Shown here: positions 1 through 8,082 of the stretch, piece by piece
How positions within the stretch are numbered: the stretch's first letter is position 1
Layout of the letters: every line of letters starts with the position of its first letter
The notes under the pieces: model-generated
What the model saw: only the letters and a program-made list of their open reading frames with translations
Database searches by the model: none
Told to the model about the DNA's origin: nothing
Made by a program: the position numbers and the translations under genes
From: JAGVPT01 sp964384415
GTDB lineage: Bacteria > Bacteroidota > Ignavibacteria > UBA10030 > UBA8401
Length of the DNA: 37,540 nt
Direction of reading: 5' to 3'
NCBI GenBank assembly: GCA_964384415.1
Contig: CAYLMV010000029.1
Coordinates: 1 to 37,540, forward strand

Positions 1-848
1 TCGAGAAGCTTCTGGAATTCCTTAAAGCAGAAAAGCCCGACCTTATCTTCAACCTTGTCGAATCGCTCGGCGACCAGGCAATCCATGAAATGCATGTCGC
101 GGGGATTTATGAAATTATGGAGATACCGTACACCGGTTCTCCCACTATTACCCTCGGCACGTGCCTGAACAAGGCGCGGACGAAAGAGATCCTTTCCTTC
201 CACGGCATACCCACTGCCCGGTTCCTCGTCTGCAAGCAGGTGAACGAGATTGACGCGGATAATTTCGGGTTGACCTTCCCCCTAATCGTGAAGCCGGCGA
301 AGGAAGACGCGAGCGTCGGCATCGACAACGACTCGATCGTCGATTCGATGACCGCATTGAAAAAACGGGTGCGGCACATTTTCCAGGAGTTTGACCAGCC
401 GGCGATTGTCGAGGAGTACATCGAGGGGCGCGAATTGAACGTTGCCGTCCTCGGAAACGGGAAGCCTGTCGTCCTCCCGATATCTGAAATTGATTTCTCC
501 GGACTCCCCGCCGGCTATCCGAAAATTGTCACGTACGATGCGAAGTGGCTCAACGGATCAGTTGAGTACGAAGGAACGAAGGGAGTCTGCCCGGCTGATC
601 TTCCGCCGACCGTCGAGGCGCGCGTCAAGGAACTGGCGTTACAGGCGTTCTCCATCATGGGCTGCCGGGATTACGCCCGCATCGATTTTCGACTGGCAAA
701 AAATAACAAGCCGTATGTCCTCGAAGTGAACCCCAATCCGGATATCTCGGACGACGCCGGGTTCATCCGCTCGACGACGACGTACGGTTATACTTTCAAT
801 GAGACGATCGGAAAGATTGTTGAATGTGCGCTGAAGCGGAACCCGTAG
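1..848 (+). CDS. D-Ala-D-Ala ligase-like ATP-grasp enzyme (5' partial)
   Basis: The reading frame is open from base 3, so the gene starts outside the window; the ATG at 90 is internal, because family-like sequence (FNLVESLGD, then IHEMHVAGIYE) runs in frame before it. ATP-grasp features follow in order: an N-domain motif (PYTGSP, then a Lys near NKARTKEIL), the central lid (FPLIVKPAKEDASVGI, VEEYIEGRELNVAVLG) and the C-terminal Mg-binding segment (YARIDFRL, then YVLEVNPNPDIS), whose E and N normally hold the metal ions. Such enzymes join a carboxylate to an amine through an acyl phosphate. The gene is 30 bp upstream of an acetyltransferase and part of an operon with a lysine aminomutase. This suggests an amino-acid ligase acting on a special substrate rather than the housekeeping Ddl, but the true substrate cannot be read from the sequence. 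Confidence 0.85.
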   Translation, partial: EKLLEFLKAEKPDLIFNLVESLGDQAIHEMHVAGIYEIMEIPYTGSPTITLGTCLNKARTKEILSFHGIPTARFLVCKQVNEIDADNFGLTFPLIVKPAKEDASVGIDNDSIVDSMTALKKRVRHIFQEFDQPAIVEEYIEGRELNVAVLGNGKPVVLPISEIDFSGLPAGYPKIVTYDAKWLNGSVEYEGTKGVCPADLPPTVEARVKELALQAFSIMGCRDYARIDFRLAKNNKPYVLEVNPNPDISDDAGFIRSTTTYGYTFNETIGKIVECALKRNP

Positions 849-878
849 CCGATCTCTCCCGTAATTCTTGGAGCGGCC

Positions 879-1352
879 ATGAACATTCGTCCTCTCCGGC
901 GTGAGGATCAGGAACCGATCGAGCGTCTCTTGCGTGCGACGGATGTCTTTAGTGAAGAAGAAATAGGCGTGGCGATTGAGTTGGTCGGAATCTATCTCGA
1001 TGATACAGAACAAAAAGATTACGAGCTATTTACCGCTGTTGATGAAACCGAAGCAGTCAGAGGTTATGTCTGCGTCGGTCCCACGCCGGCGACGCTAGGG
1101 ACGTACGATCTTTATTGGATTGCCGTGACGCCGGCGGAACATGGAAAAGGGGTCGGCTCGCAGCTCCTTCGCTTCATCGAGGAACATCTGAAGGCAAAGG
1201 GGGGCAGGATGTTGATCGCGGAGACATCGTCGACTCCGAAGTATGAGAACACCCGCACGTTTTACGAGCGGAAGGGGTTTGTGCTGAACGCACGTATCAA
1301 AGATTACTACAAGCCGGGAGATGACCTGATCATCTACGGAAAAAATTTATAA
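879..1352 (+). CDS. GNAT-family N-acetyltransferase
   Basis: A 157-residue single-domain GNAT protein. The acetyl-CoA pyrophosphate loop is visible as HGKGVGSQLL (around residues 88-97), preceded by the strand YDLYWIAVTP and followed by the ETSSTPKYENTRTFYERKGF region typical of motif B. The start ATG follows a GGAG about 6 bases upstream. It sits 30 bp after the ATP-grasp gene and 21 bp before the lysine aminomutase gene, so co-transcription is likely. By analogy with the ablA/ablB pair, in which an aminomutase product (beta-lysine) is acetylated, it could acetylate beta-lysine. However, it is shorter than AblB proteins as I know them, so this is inference only. A generic small-molecule acetyltransferase role is the safe call. 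Confidence 0.85.
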   Translation: MNIRPLRREDQEPIERLLRATDVFSEEEIGVAIELVGIYLDDTEQKDYELFTAVDETEAVRGYVCVGPTPATLGTYDLYWIAVTPAEHGKGVGSQLLRFIEEHLKAKGGRMLIAETSSTPKYENTRTFYERKGFVLNARIKDYYKPGDDLIIYGKNL

Positions 1353-1373
1353 ACATCAAAGGTACTTTTTTGT

Positions 1374-2531
1374 ATGGAACTATGGCAGGAAATGCTGAGG
1401 GCGAGTGTTGACAGCGGAAAAGACCTCGTCGAACGGTTTAACTTCGACAAGGGACTCGCGGAAAAACTCAACTCGCTGTTCCACATCCGCATCAACCCCT
1501 ACTACCTCAGCCTCATCCGGTATCCAGGCGATCCTATCTGGCTCCAATGCATCCCGGACGCGCAAGAGCTTATGGAAGATGATTTTCCGCTCGACCCGCT
1601 GAACGAAGAAGCCGACAGCCCGGTTCCGAGCATTACGCACCGGTACCCGGATCGTGTCTTGTTTCTGACGACGAGCCAATGCTCGATGTACTGCCGGTTC
1701 TGCACACGCAAGCGAAAAGTCGGAGATTCCGGAAAGATCAGCATGAAGTTCATCCAGAGCGGACTCGATTATATCGCAGCCCATCCAGAGATTCGCGACG
1801 TGATCCTTTCGGGGGGCGATCCGTTGATGCTCACCGATGTGATGCTGGAGAAGATCATTTCGGGACTTCGGGCAATTCCACACGTCGAGATCATACGGCT
1901 TGGAACGAAGATGCCCTGCGTTCTTCCCCAGCGTATCACGCCGAAATTATGCAAGATGCTGAAGAAGTACCATCCAATCTACGTGAACACTCATTTTAAT
2001 CATCCGTGGGAGTGCACCACAGAAGCCAAGCGCGCCTGTGAAATGCTTGCCGACGCGGGGATCCCTGTCGGAAACCAGGCAGTGCTCATGAAAGGCGTCA
2101 ACGACAACGCCGACGTGATGCTGGAACTGATGCGCAAACTGCTCACCATGAGGGTAAGGCCCTATTATTTATACCAGGCAGACATCACCAAAGGAGCAAA
2201 TCATTTCCGGACCCCGGTGAGCGTGGGATTGGATATCATGGACAAGCTCCGCGGGCACACCTCAGGCCTGGCAATTCCTTATTATGTCATCGACGCACCC
2301 GGAGGCGGAGGGAAGATCCCGCTGCTGCCGCAATACGTTCTCGGACGGAATGGCAACAATATCATCCTTCGCAACTTCAAATACGATATTTATCAGTATC
2401 CTGATGTCGAGGAAGAAGAGAAGAAGCCCGAGGTACAGCTCGAACGCCGGTACATGCGCAAGAGAACAAAGCCGGGGAGGAAGAAAGTGTATGAAAACCA
2501 GCCGACCCGAGCCGAACTTACCACGGAGTAA
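1374..2531 (+). CDS. kamA: Lysine 2,3-aminomutase family radical SAM enzyme
   Basis: A 385-residue radical SAM, PLP-dependent aminomutase. The radical SAM cluster motif is C103-x3-C107-x2-C110, and the PLP lysine is K314 in the PGGGGK motif. Asp270 (YQAD) and Asp307 (VIDAPGG) match the two aspartates that hold the epsilon-amino group of lysine in the clostridial enzyme; glutamate 2,3-aminomutases replace them. Substrate lysine, giving beta-lysine, is therefore the best call. The N-terminal part is somewhat shorter than in the clostridial enzyme. The C-terminus, after about residue 345, is a charged tail (EEEEKK, then RRYMRKR) instead of the Cys-containing end of the clostridial protein. It is the last gene of a three-gene operon and is followed directly by a strong terminator. 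EpmB-type function is less likely because both acidic residues are kept and the fold extends past the PLP site. Confidence 0.9.
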   Translation: MELWQEMLRASVDSGKDLVERFNFDKGLAEKLNSLFHIRINPYYLSLIRYPGDPIWLQCIPDAQELMEDDFPLDPLNEEADSPVPSITHRYPDRVLFLTTSQCSMYCRFCTRKRKVGDSGKISMKFIQSGLDYIAAHPEIRDVILSGGDPLMLTDVMLEKIISGLRAIPHVEIIRLGTKMPCVLPQRITPKLCKMLKKYHPIYVNTHFNHPWECTTEAKRACEMLADAGIPVGNQAVLMKGVNDNADVMLELMRKLLTMRVRPYYLYQADITKGANHFRTPVSVGLDIMDKLRGHTSGLAIPYYVIDAPGGGGKIPLLPQYVLGRNGNNIILRNFKYDIYQYPDVEEEEKKPEVQLERRYMRKRTKPGRKKVYENQPTRAELTTE

Positions 2532-2536
2532 GATTC

Positions 2537-2567
2537 AAAGTCCCGCACCTGCGGGACTTTTTATTTT
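2537..2567 (+). terminator. Rho-independent terminator of the kamA operon
   Basis: A perfect 10-bp stem, AAAGTCCCGC (2537-2546) and GCGGGACTTT (2551-2560), with a 4-base loop, runs into TTATTTT. It starts 5 bases after the kamA stop codon. Confidence 0.92.
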
Positions 2568-2635
2568 CATCCCTCCGATCGGTCATTGCAGAGCGGATGA
2601 GGAGAAGAAATGATTGCTGGCGAAAATAAACTGTT

Positions 2636-2666
2636 ATCCAAAATGCACCACTGCCAATTTTTGGAT
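2636..2666. promoter_or_regulatory. Inverted repeat upstream of the HEAGH membrane protein gene
   Basis: ATCCAAAA (2636-2643) and TTTTGGAT (2659-2666) form a perfect 8-bp inverted repeat with a 15-base spacer, ending 15 bases before the start codon of the next gene. No T-run follows, so it does not look like a terminator. An operator or 5'-UTR hairpin is possible. The repeat is seen directly; its role is inference. Confidence 0.3.
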
Positions 2667-2681
2667 TAACCTTACTTCCAG

Positions 2682-3263
2682 ATGCCCAAACAAAAGCTCA
2701 TTTGGTCCCTTTTCGGCTATGCGATCCTGACTTACCTTTGGTTCGAACTTCCATTCAACCTTTATGAGCCGACCCGGACATTCCATCTCCCGAGCCTGCT
2801 ATGGCTCACGCATCTGTTCAATCTGTACATTCATGAAGCGGGGCATTTTTTCTTCAGATTTTTCGGCAGCGATGACCTCTACATCCTGGGGGGATCGATA
2901 ATGCAAGTGCTCGTCCCGTTTGTCTGGTTTATTGTGGCGCGTCACGAGGAATCTGCACTTGCCCCGGTTGCCGTCTTTTTCACAGGGCTCAGCCTGGTGG
3001 ATGTTAGTATTTACGCGAGGGATGCGGAAACGCAGATCCTTCCCCTGCTGGGGGGACATCATTCAAAACATGATTGGGCAACTTTTTTAGGCGGTCATGA
3101 CATGCTGGATTGGGGAGTGCCTCTGGGAAACCTCTTCTACTTTTCCGGATTGTTGATATCCCTCGGTGCACTCATCTGGGGAGTCAATCTGTCCTTCCGT
3201 CTGTATCAACAAGCTCGTCTCGAGGCCTCTCTTTCTCCGCCGGGAGGGAAACTGACAGACTAA
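2682..3263 (+). CDS. Membrane protein with HEAGH metalloprotease-like motif
   Basis: A 193-residue hydrophobic protein with about four to five membrane segments (around residues 8-24, 36-52, 72-86, 94-110 and 148-172). HEAGH at residues 51-55 lies within or beside the second segment and matches the HExxH zinc motif of intramembrane metalloproteases. An LGGSIMQ stretch follows at about 69-75, resembling the LGG/GQ element of M50B-like proteins, and a second His/Asp-rich loop (HH at 126-127, H130, D131) could complete a metal site. This suggests an M50-like membrane protease or a non-proteolytic relative; I do not recognise a named family. It stands alone, without a clear Shine-Dalgarno sequence, between the kamA terminator and dnaG. 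Confidence 0.7.
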   Translation: MPKQKLIWSLFGYAILTYLWFELPFNLYEPTRTFHLPSLLWLTHLFNLYIHEAGHFFFRFFGSDDLYILGGSIMQVLVPFVWFIVARHEESALAPVAVFFTGLSLVDVSIYARDAETQILPLLGGHHSKHDWATFLGGHDMLDWGVPLGNLFYFSGLLISLGALIWGVNLSFRLYQQARLEASLSPPGGKLTD

Positions 3264-3418
3264 GAACCGTCCGTTGTGTTCATCCACATTCTTCACCGGT
3301 TCTTTCCAGCGTTCCCGATCTTTGAATAAGCTGATGACAGCAACAACTTTGGACTTCGGACCAAGGACCATGATCGCTTCATCTTGTTTTTCCTGGCCCT
3401 TTTAGCTACCTTTTCTCC

Positions 3419-5296
3419 GTGAGAATTCCCGACGACAAAATACTGGAAATCCGCAACGCGACCGATATTGTGGAATACATCGGCATGTTCGTGAAATTGA
3501 AGAAGAGGGGAAAGAATTATGTAGGACTCTGTCCCTTCCACTCAGAGAAGACCCCCTCTTTCAACGTCAGTCCGGACAAAGCGATGTACTACTGCTTCGG
3601 GTGCAGCCGCGGGGGCGATGTTGTGAAGTTTGTCATGGAATGGGAGAAAGCGACTTACGTCGAAGCGATTGAGATCCTTGCAGAGCGTGCCGGTATCCAG
3701 ATCGTTCGGACTGAAGAGGCAATGCAGTCGGCAAGCGAGACGGAGAAGCTGTATTCCGCCTGCACCTTTGCAGCACGGCGTTTCCACAAGAATTTGACCG
3801 GGACGGAAGAAGGAGCCTTTGCCCTGAAATATTTCCAGTCCCGCGGCTTCTCAGAGAAAACCATCACAGAATTCGGCCTGGGTTATTCGGCCCGCGCATG
3901 GGATGCTCTCGTGAAGAATGCGGGAGATGAAGGAATTAAACCGGAGTATCTGGAGAAGGTAGGCCTTGCGCGAAAAAGGGAGGACGGCGGATATTACGAC
4001 GCTTTCCGCGGCAGGGCCATGTTCCCGATTTTTTCCACCACGGGAAGAGTGATCGCGTTCGGAGCACGCAAACTTTATGACGACGACACGTTGGGGAAAT
4101 ATATTAACTCTTCCGAAACGCCGATTTATCACAAGAGCAAAATCCTCTATGGACTATCTCAAGGGAAAGAAGCGATTCGCGAAAAAGATGCGGCCGTGCT
4201 TGTCGAAGGCTATGCGGATCTTCTCTCCGTCTATCAGGCAGGGACAAGAAATGTGGTGGCCTCCAGCGGTACCGCCCTCACGGTTGAGCAAATCCAGCTT
4301 ATCGCCCGGTATACCAAGAATATTGTCTTCGTCTACGATGCCGATTCCGCGGGGGTCTCTGCGATGGTACGCGGGATTGAGTTGATCCTCGAGAATAACC
4401 TGGATGTCCGTATCGCGGAACTTCCCGAAGGAGAAGACCCCGATTCTTTTGTGAAGAAGCAGGGAGGTGAAGCGTTCGAGGAGTTATTGTCGAAAGCGGT
4501 CACGTTTGTCGATTTCAAGGCAAATACGCTCCGGCGAGAAGGGAAACTTGATTCGCCGGAAGGGAAAGCGGAGGCCGTCCGCACGCTCGTCCAGACGATC
4601 TCGAAAATCAAGGATCCGCTCCGGCAGACTTTTTTTATAAAAGACGTGGCCGAAAAATACAAGCTCTACGAATCGGCTCTGTACGCCGAGCTGGAGAAAT
4701 TTAATAAGAAGGTACCGGAAAGATTCCTGAATCCATCTACGCGGAAATCGGAGCCGCCCCCAAAGGTAGGGAAGGAAGAAAGCAAGGGAGATGATCCGCG
4801 CGAAGTCCCGCTCGAGGAAAAAGAGCTTCTTTCCGTTGCTCTCGACGAGCCGCAGCAGATGATTCCATTCATCTTTTCCTATGTCCGCGCGGAGGAGTTC
4901 TCTCACTCGAAAACGCGAGAGATAGCACAACTCCTCATCGACGAATATGATGAGAAGGGAGTGGTCGACGTCAAATCTGTTCTCACAAGGGCATCGACCG
5001 ATGAGGTGCGGAAGATGATCTCCGACCTTTCGTTCTCCCGCTACCAGCTTGGAACGCGCTGGGATACGGTAGGAGCCCGGTTAAGCGAAACCCGAACCTG
5101 GGAGAGAGCTGGCGGAGCGATCAAGCGTCTGAAGAAAAGAGTGCTGGAACTCGAGCTTGCAGAAAATCAGCGCAGGATGAAAGACGCCTCGATCAATGGA
5201 CTGGATACATTGAAGTTCCTGCAGAGGCACCAGGAAATATTCAAGGCGCTCAAGGAAATAGAAAACCTGCAGTTGTCGAAACCTGAGGTCAAATAA
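3419..5296 (+). CDS. dnaG: DNA primase DnaG
   Basis: A 625-residue bacterial primase that makes RNA primers at the replication fork. The N-terminal zinc finger is CHC2-type (C38, H41, C59, C62). The catalytic core follows, with the Toprim residues E263 (VEGYAD) and D307/D309 (YDADSAG) that bind the catalytic metals, and then a charged, partly helical C-terminal part expected to bind the DnaB helicase. The start is GTG at 3419: it gives the conserved MRIP N-terminus, and the nearest in-frame stop upstream is at 3371. No clear Shine-Dalgarno sequence precedes it. The usual macromolecular-synthesis neighbours rpsU and rpoD are absent here. Confidence 0.97.
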   Translation: MRIPDDKILEIRNATDIVEYIGMFVKLKKRGKNYVGLCPFHSEKTPSFNVSPDKAMYYCFGCSRGGDVVKFVMEWEKATYVEAIEILAERAGIQIVRTEEAMQSASETEKLYSACTFAARRFHKNLTGTEEGAFALKYFQSRGFSEKTITEFGLGYSARAWDALVKNAGDEGIKPEYLEKVGLARKREDGGYYDAFRGRAMFPIFSTTGRVIAFGARKLYDDDTLGKYINSSETPIYHKSKILYGLSQGKEAIREKDAAVLVEGYADLLSVYQAGTRNVVASSGTALTVEQIQLIARYTKNIVFVYDADSAGVSAMVRGIELILENNLDVRIAELPEGEDPDSFVKKQGGEAFEELLSKAVTFVDFKANTLRREGKLDSPEGKAEAVRTLVQTISKIKDPLRQTFFIKDVAEKYKLYESALYAELEKFNKKVPERFLNPSTRKSEPPPKVGKEESKGDDPREVPLEEKELLSVALDEPQQMIPFIFSYVRAEEFSHSKTREIAQLLIDEYDEKGVVDVKSVLTRASTDEVRKMISDLSFSRYQLGTRWDTVGARLSETRTWERAGGAIKRLKKRVLELELAENQRRMKDASINGLDTLKFLQRHQEIFKALKEIENLQLSKPEVK

Positions 5297-5421
5297 CTCC
5301 GCGTTTTTTTTGCAGGATTGCGGGTGGCCGAACCCGCAGAGGGAATCCAATTTCAGGAATCTGCCCTCGAAATCACTTAGAGTATTGAAGCGGCGAGCAG
5401 TCTGCAAATAGGAAATTGCCG

Positions 5422-6156
5422 ATGGCTGAAGTTACGTACGAAGTGTGGAAATCCAAGGAGCTCTCGGCAAAGTATCTGACCGGCGTCCGTGGCGCAATTC
5501 GATTCGCCGCCGAACAAATCGACATCATGATGAGGGTTATTCAGGAGAGCGGGATGCACGTGGCGGCTTTCCTGGATCTCGGATGCGGAGACGGCATACT
5601 GGCCGCTTCAATTCTGAAGACTTATCCGCAGGCCTCGGCAGTTCTGCTGGATTTCTCCGAACCGATGATTCAGGCAGCAAAGCAGAAGCTCTCTGCATAT
5701 GCGGGGAATGTCGACTGTGTAACATTTGACTATAGCGACAAGCGATGGGTTGGAAAGATGCAGGGAAAAGCGCCCTTCGATCTGATCGTCTCTGGATTCT
5801 CCATTCATCATCAACCAGATTCGCGAAAGAGGGAGATTTACGCGGAGCTTTTTGAGCTACTTTCCGCCGGAGGTCTATTTCTTAATCTCGAGCATGTTCT
5901 CCCCGCTTCCGAATTAGGCCATCTTCTGTTCGATAGTTACTTCATCGATTCGCTCTATGAAATGCACCACAAAACCGATCCAACCATCTCAAGAGAAAAA
6001 GTTGCGGCAGAATACTTGAACAGGGACGACAAGGCAGCGAATAAATTGGCGCCTGTTGAAACTCAATGTAAATGGCTGAGGCAGATTGGGTACCGGGAAG
6101 TGGATTGTTATTTCAAGGTATTTGAATTGGCGCTGTTCGGCGGAAGGAAACCGTGA
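5422..6156 (+). CDS. Class I SAM-dependent methyltransferase
   Basis: A 244-residue methyltransferase. Motif I is FLDLGCGDG at about residues 53-61, followed by the acidic strand end VLLDFS and a motif IV-like region (FDLIVSGFSIHHQ). The ATG at 5422 is preferred over the in-frame TTG at 5416 because an AGGA lies 8 bases before the ATG. It is the first of three closely spaced genes: 22 bp before the aldo/keto reductase, which is 33 bp before the SDR protein. The substrate is unknown; the fold and HH-containing loop resemble small-molecule methyltransferases, as in quinone or secondary metabolism, rather than nucleic-acid enzymes. Confidence 0.85.
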   Translation: MAEVTYEVWKSKELSAKYLTGVRGAIRFAAEQIDIMMRVIQESGMHVAAFLDLGCGDGILAASILKTYPQASAVLLDFSEPMIQAAKQKLSAYAGNVDCVTFDYSDKRWVGKMQGKAPFDLIVSGFSIHHQPDSRKREIYAELFELLSAGGLFLNLEHVLPASELGHLLFDSYFIDSLYEMHHKTDPTISREKVAAEYLNRDDKAANKLAPVETQCKWLRQIGYREVDCYFKVFELALFGGRKP

Positions 6157-6178
6157 TTCTTTCGAAAGGAAAACTGCA

Positions 6179-7168
6179 ATGAGAGTTCTGGGAAAGGGAG
6201 GCCCGTCGGTATCGGAGATCGGCCTCGGCTGCATGGGGATGTCTGATTTCTATGGCCCTGCCGACGAAACCGAAAGTATCGCGACTATCCATGATGCGAT
6301 CGATGCAGGTATTAGTCTGCTCGATACAGGAGACTATTATGGAATGGGCCACAACGAAATGCTTATCGGAGAAGCGTTGAAAGGTAGAAATCGCGCCGGC
6401 GTGCAGATAAGCGTGAAGTTCGGCGGCATGCGCGATCCCAAAGGAAATTGGGTCGGAAACGATGGACGGCCTGTTGCCGTAAAAAACTTCCTGGCATATT
6501 CGCTCAAGCGGCTCAGGACAGACTACATCGATGTATATCGGCTTGGGCGTGTCGATCCGGCCGTGCCGATTGAAGAGACGGTCGGCGCCATTGCCGAAAT
6601 GGTGCAGGCAGGGTACGTACGCTACATCGGCCTCTCGGAAGCGGGCGCAGCGACCGTGCGGCGAGCCCAATCCGCTCACCCGATCTGCGATTTGCAGATA
6701 GAGTATTCCCTCTTTTATCGCGGCATCGAAAAAGAAATTCTTCCCGCGTGCCGCGAACTTGGTGTCGGTATCACTGCTTACGGCGTACTGTCGCGTGGAC
6801 TTCTTACCGGACATTGGCTCAAAGATCAGGGGGTTGCCCCCGGCGATTTCCGGAAACACAGCCCGCGATTCAGCCCTGAGAATGTCGGCCACAACCTCGC
6901 TCTTGTCGAGGCCTTGCGGGTAGTTGCCGAAAGAAAGGGAACCACCGTAGTTCAACTCGCAATAGCATGGGTCCTCTCACGCGGAAAGGACATTGTGCCT
7001 CTCGTTGGCGCGCGGAGGCGCGACCGTCTCAAAGAAGCGTTGGGATCGCTTAAGGTCGTTCTCACTTCCGAAGACCTGGAGAACATCGAACGTGCAATTC
7101 CTTTCGGATCGGCAGCGGGGGATCGATATCCGTCTCAGATGATGGGCACGCTCGACAGCGAGCGGTAA
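6179..7168 (+). CDS. Aldo/keto reductase, His-less tetrad subfamily
   Basis: A 329-residue NADPH-dependent oxidoreductase of the aldo/keto reductase family (TIM barrel). The start ATG at 6179 follows AAAGGAAA and gives the usual N-terminus (MRVLGKGGPSVSEIGLGCMG). The tetrad Asp49, Tyr54 and Lys80 is present (LLDTGDYYGMG and SVKFGG). The position normally held by the catalytic His (the LHRVD motif) reads LGRVD, so Gly123 replaces it. A related subfamily with a similar substitution (PARLD) is familiar to me, so this is probably a family trait and not damage. The cofactor-binding C-terminal region (IVPLVGARRRDRL) is intact. It is the middle gene of a three-gene operon; the physiological substrate is unknown. 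Confidence 0.9.
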   Translation: MRVLGKGGPSVSEIGLGCMGMSDFYGPADETESIATIHDAIDAGISLLDTGDYYGMGHNEMLIGEALKGRNRAGVQISVKFGGMRDPKGNWVGNDGRPVAVKNFLAYSLKRLRTDYIDVYRLGRVDPAVPIEETVGAIAEMVQAGYVRYIGLSEAGAATVRRAQSAHPICDLQIEYSLFYRGIEKEILPACRELGVGITAYGVLSRGLLTGHWLKDQGVAPGDFRKHSPRFSPENVGHNLALVEALRVVAERKGTTVVQLAIAWVLSRGKDIVPLVGARRRDRLKEALGSLKVVLTSEDLENIERAIPFGSAAGDRYPSQMMGTLDSER

Positions 7169-7201
7169 GAATCGGAACAACCGAAATAGGAGAAAAGAAA
7201 A

Positions 7202-7882
7202 ATGAAGTTCAAAGCTATAGTATTTGGAGCCACCGGCATGGTCGGCGAAGGAGTCCTTCACGAATCCCTTTTGCATGGCGATGTTGAATCTGTTCTCGCT
7301 GTCGGCCGGCGGTCTTGTCAGGTGAGCCATCCAAAACTGAAAGAAGTAATTCATCAGGACATGTTCAGCCTGGCTCCGATCGAGCAGCAGCTCAAGGGCT
7401 ACGATGCGTGCTACTTCTGCCTCGGCGTTTCATCCATCGGAAAAAATGAAAGCGAATACACGCGGCTGACGTATGATCTCACGATGAATGCGGCCAGGAT
7501 GCTCGCAAAACTCAATCCGGGAATGACATTCTGCTATGTCTCAGGAACCGGTACAGACAGTACCGAAAAGGGGCGCACCATGTGGGCAAGAGTGAAAGGG
7601 AAAACTGAGAACGACCTGATGAAACTGCCGTTCAAATCTGTTTTTGCTTTCAGGCCTGGATTTATCAAGCCGACAAAGGGGCTCAAGAACGCATTTGGGG
7701 CTGCCAAAGTTATGGGTGTTTTCTATCCTCTGCTCCGAATGTTGTTTGCCTCTTATATCTGCACGCTGCACGATCTCGGACTCGCAATGATACAGGTGAC
7801 GGCTGCTGGTTACACGACGAATGTCATCGAAAATGTTGACATCGCAAAGCTTGCACGTCAGAACGAAAATCGAACCTCATAG
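7202..7882 (+). CDS. NAD(P)-binding atypical SDR-family protein
   Basis: A 226-residue Rossmann protein. The dinucleotide motif GATGMVG (G9, G12, G15) is followed by VGRR, a basic pair after strand 2 that favours NADP(H). The active-site region reads YVSGTGTDS, then MWARVKGKTE, so the usual Tyr of YxxxK is replaced by Trp while Lys is kept, as in the HTIP2/TIP30-like atypical SDR group. A GGAGAAAAG Shine-Dalgarno-like stretch precedes the start. It is the last gene after the methyltransferase and aldo/keto reductase. A redox or nucleotide-sensing role is likely; the substrate is unknown. Confidence 0.82.
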   Translation: MKFKAIVFGATGMVGEGVLHESLLHGDVESVLAVGRRSCQVSHPKLKEVIHQDMFSLAPIEQQLKGYDACYFCLGVSSIGKNESEYTRLTYDLTMNAARMLAKLNPGMTFCYVSGTGTDSTEKGRTMWARVKGKTENDLMKLPFKSVFAFRPGFIKPTKGLKNAFGAAKVMGVFYPLLRMLFASYICTLHDLGLAMIQVTAAGYTTNVIENVDIAKLARQNENRTS

Positions 7883-8082
7883 CAAGATTCAGACGCAATC
7901 TTGAAAATGGAGCCCTATTTCAACGCCACCGGGCTGCCATGCTAGACCCGGTTCTAACGTGGTAAACTCCATGAAGCGTCCATGCCGATCGAATTGAGAT
8001 CTGGGAGCCGCAGGGAAGAAGCACTCAATGAATGAGAATCCGCCCTCCTAAAAATGACACCCTCACCAATACGACAACAACA

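Noticed and set aside
5319..5338. Hairpin TGCGGGT/ACCCGCA after dnaG as a terminator
   Set aside because: The T-run (5304-5311) lies before, not after, the stem on the + strand, and none follows on the - strand.
7883..7903. CAAGATT/AATCTTG hairpin directly after the SDR stop codon as a terminator
   Set aside because: The 7-bp stem is followed by AAAATGG with no T-tract, so the sequence does not support intrinsic termination.
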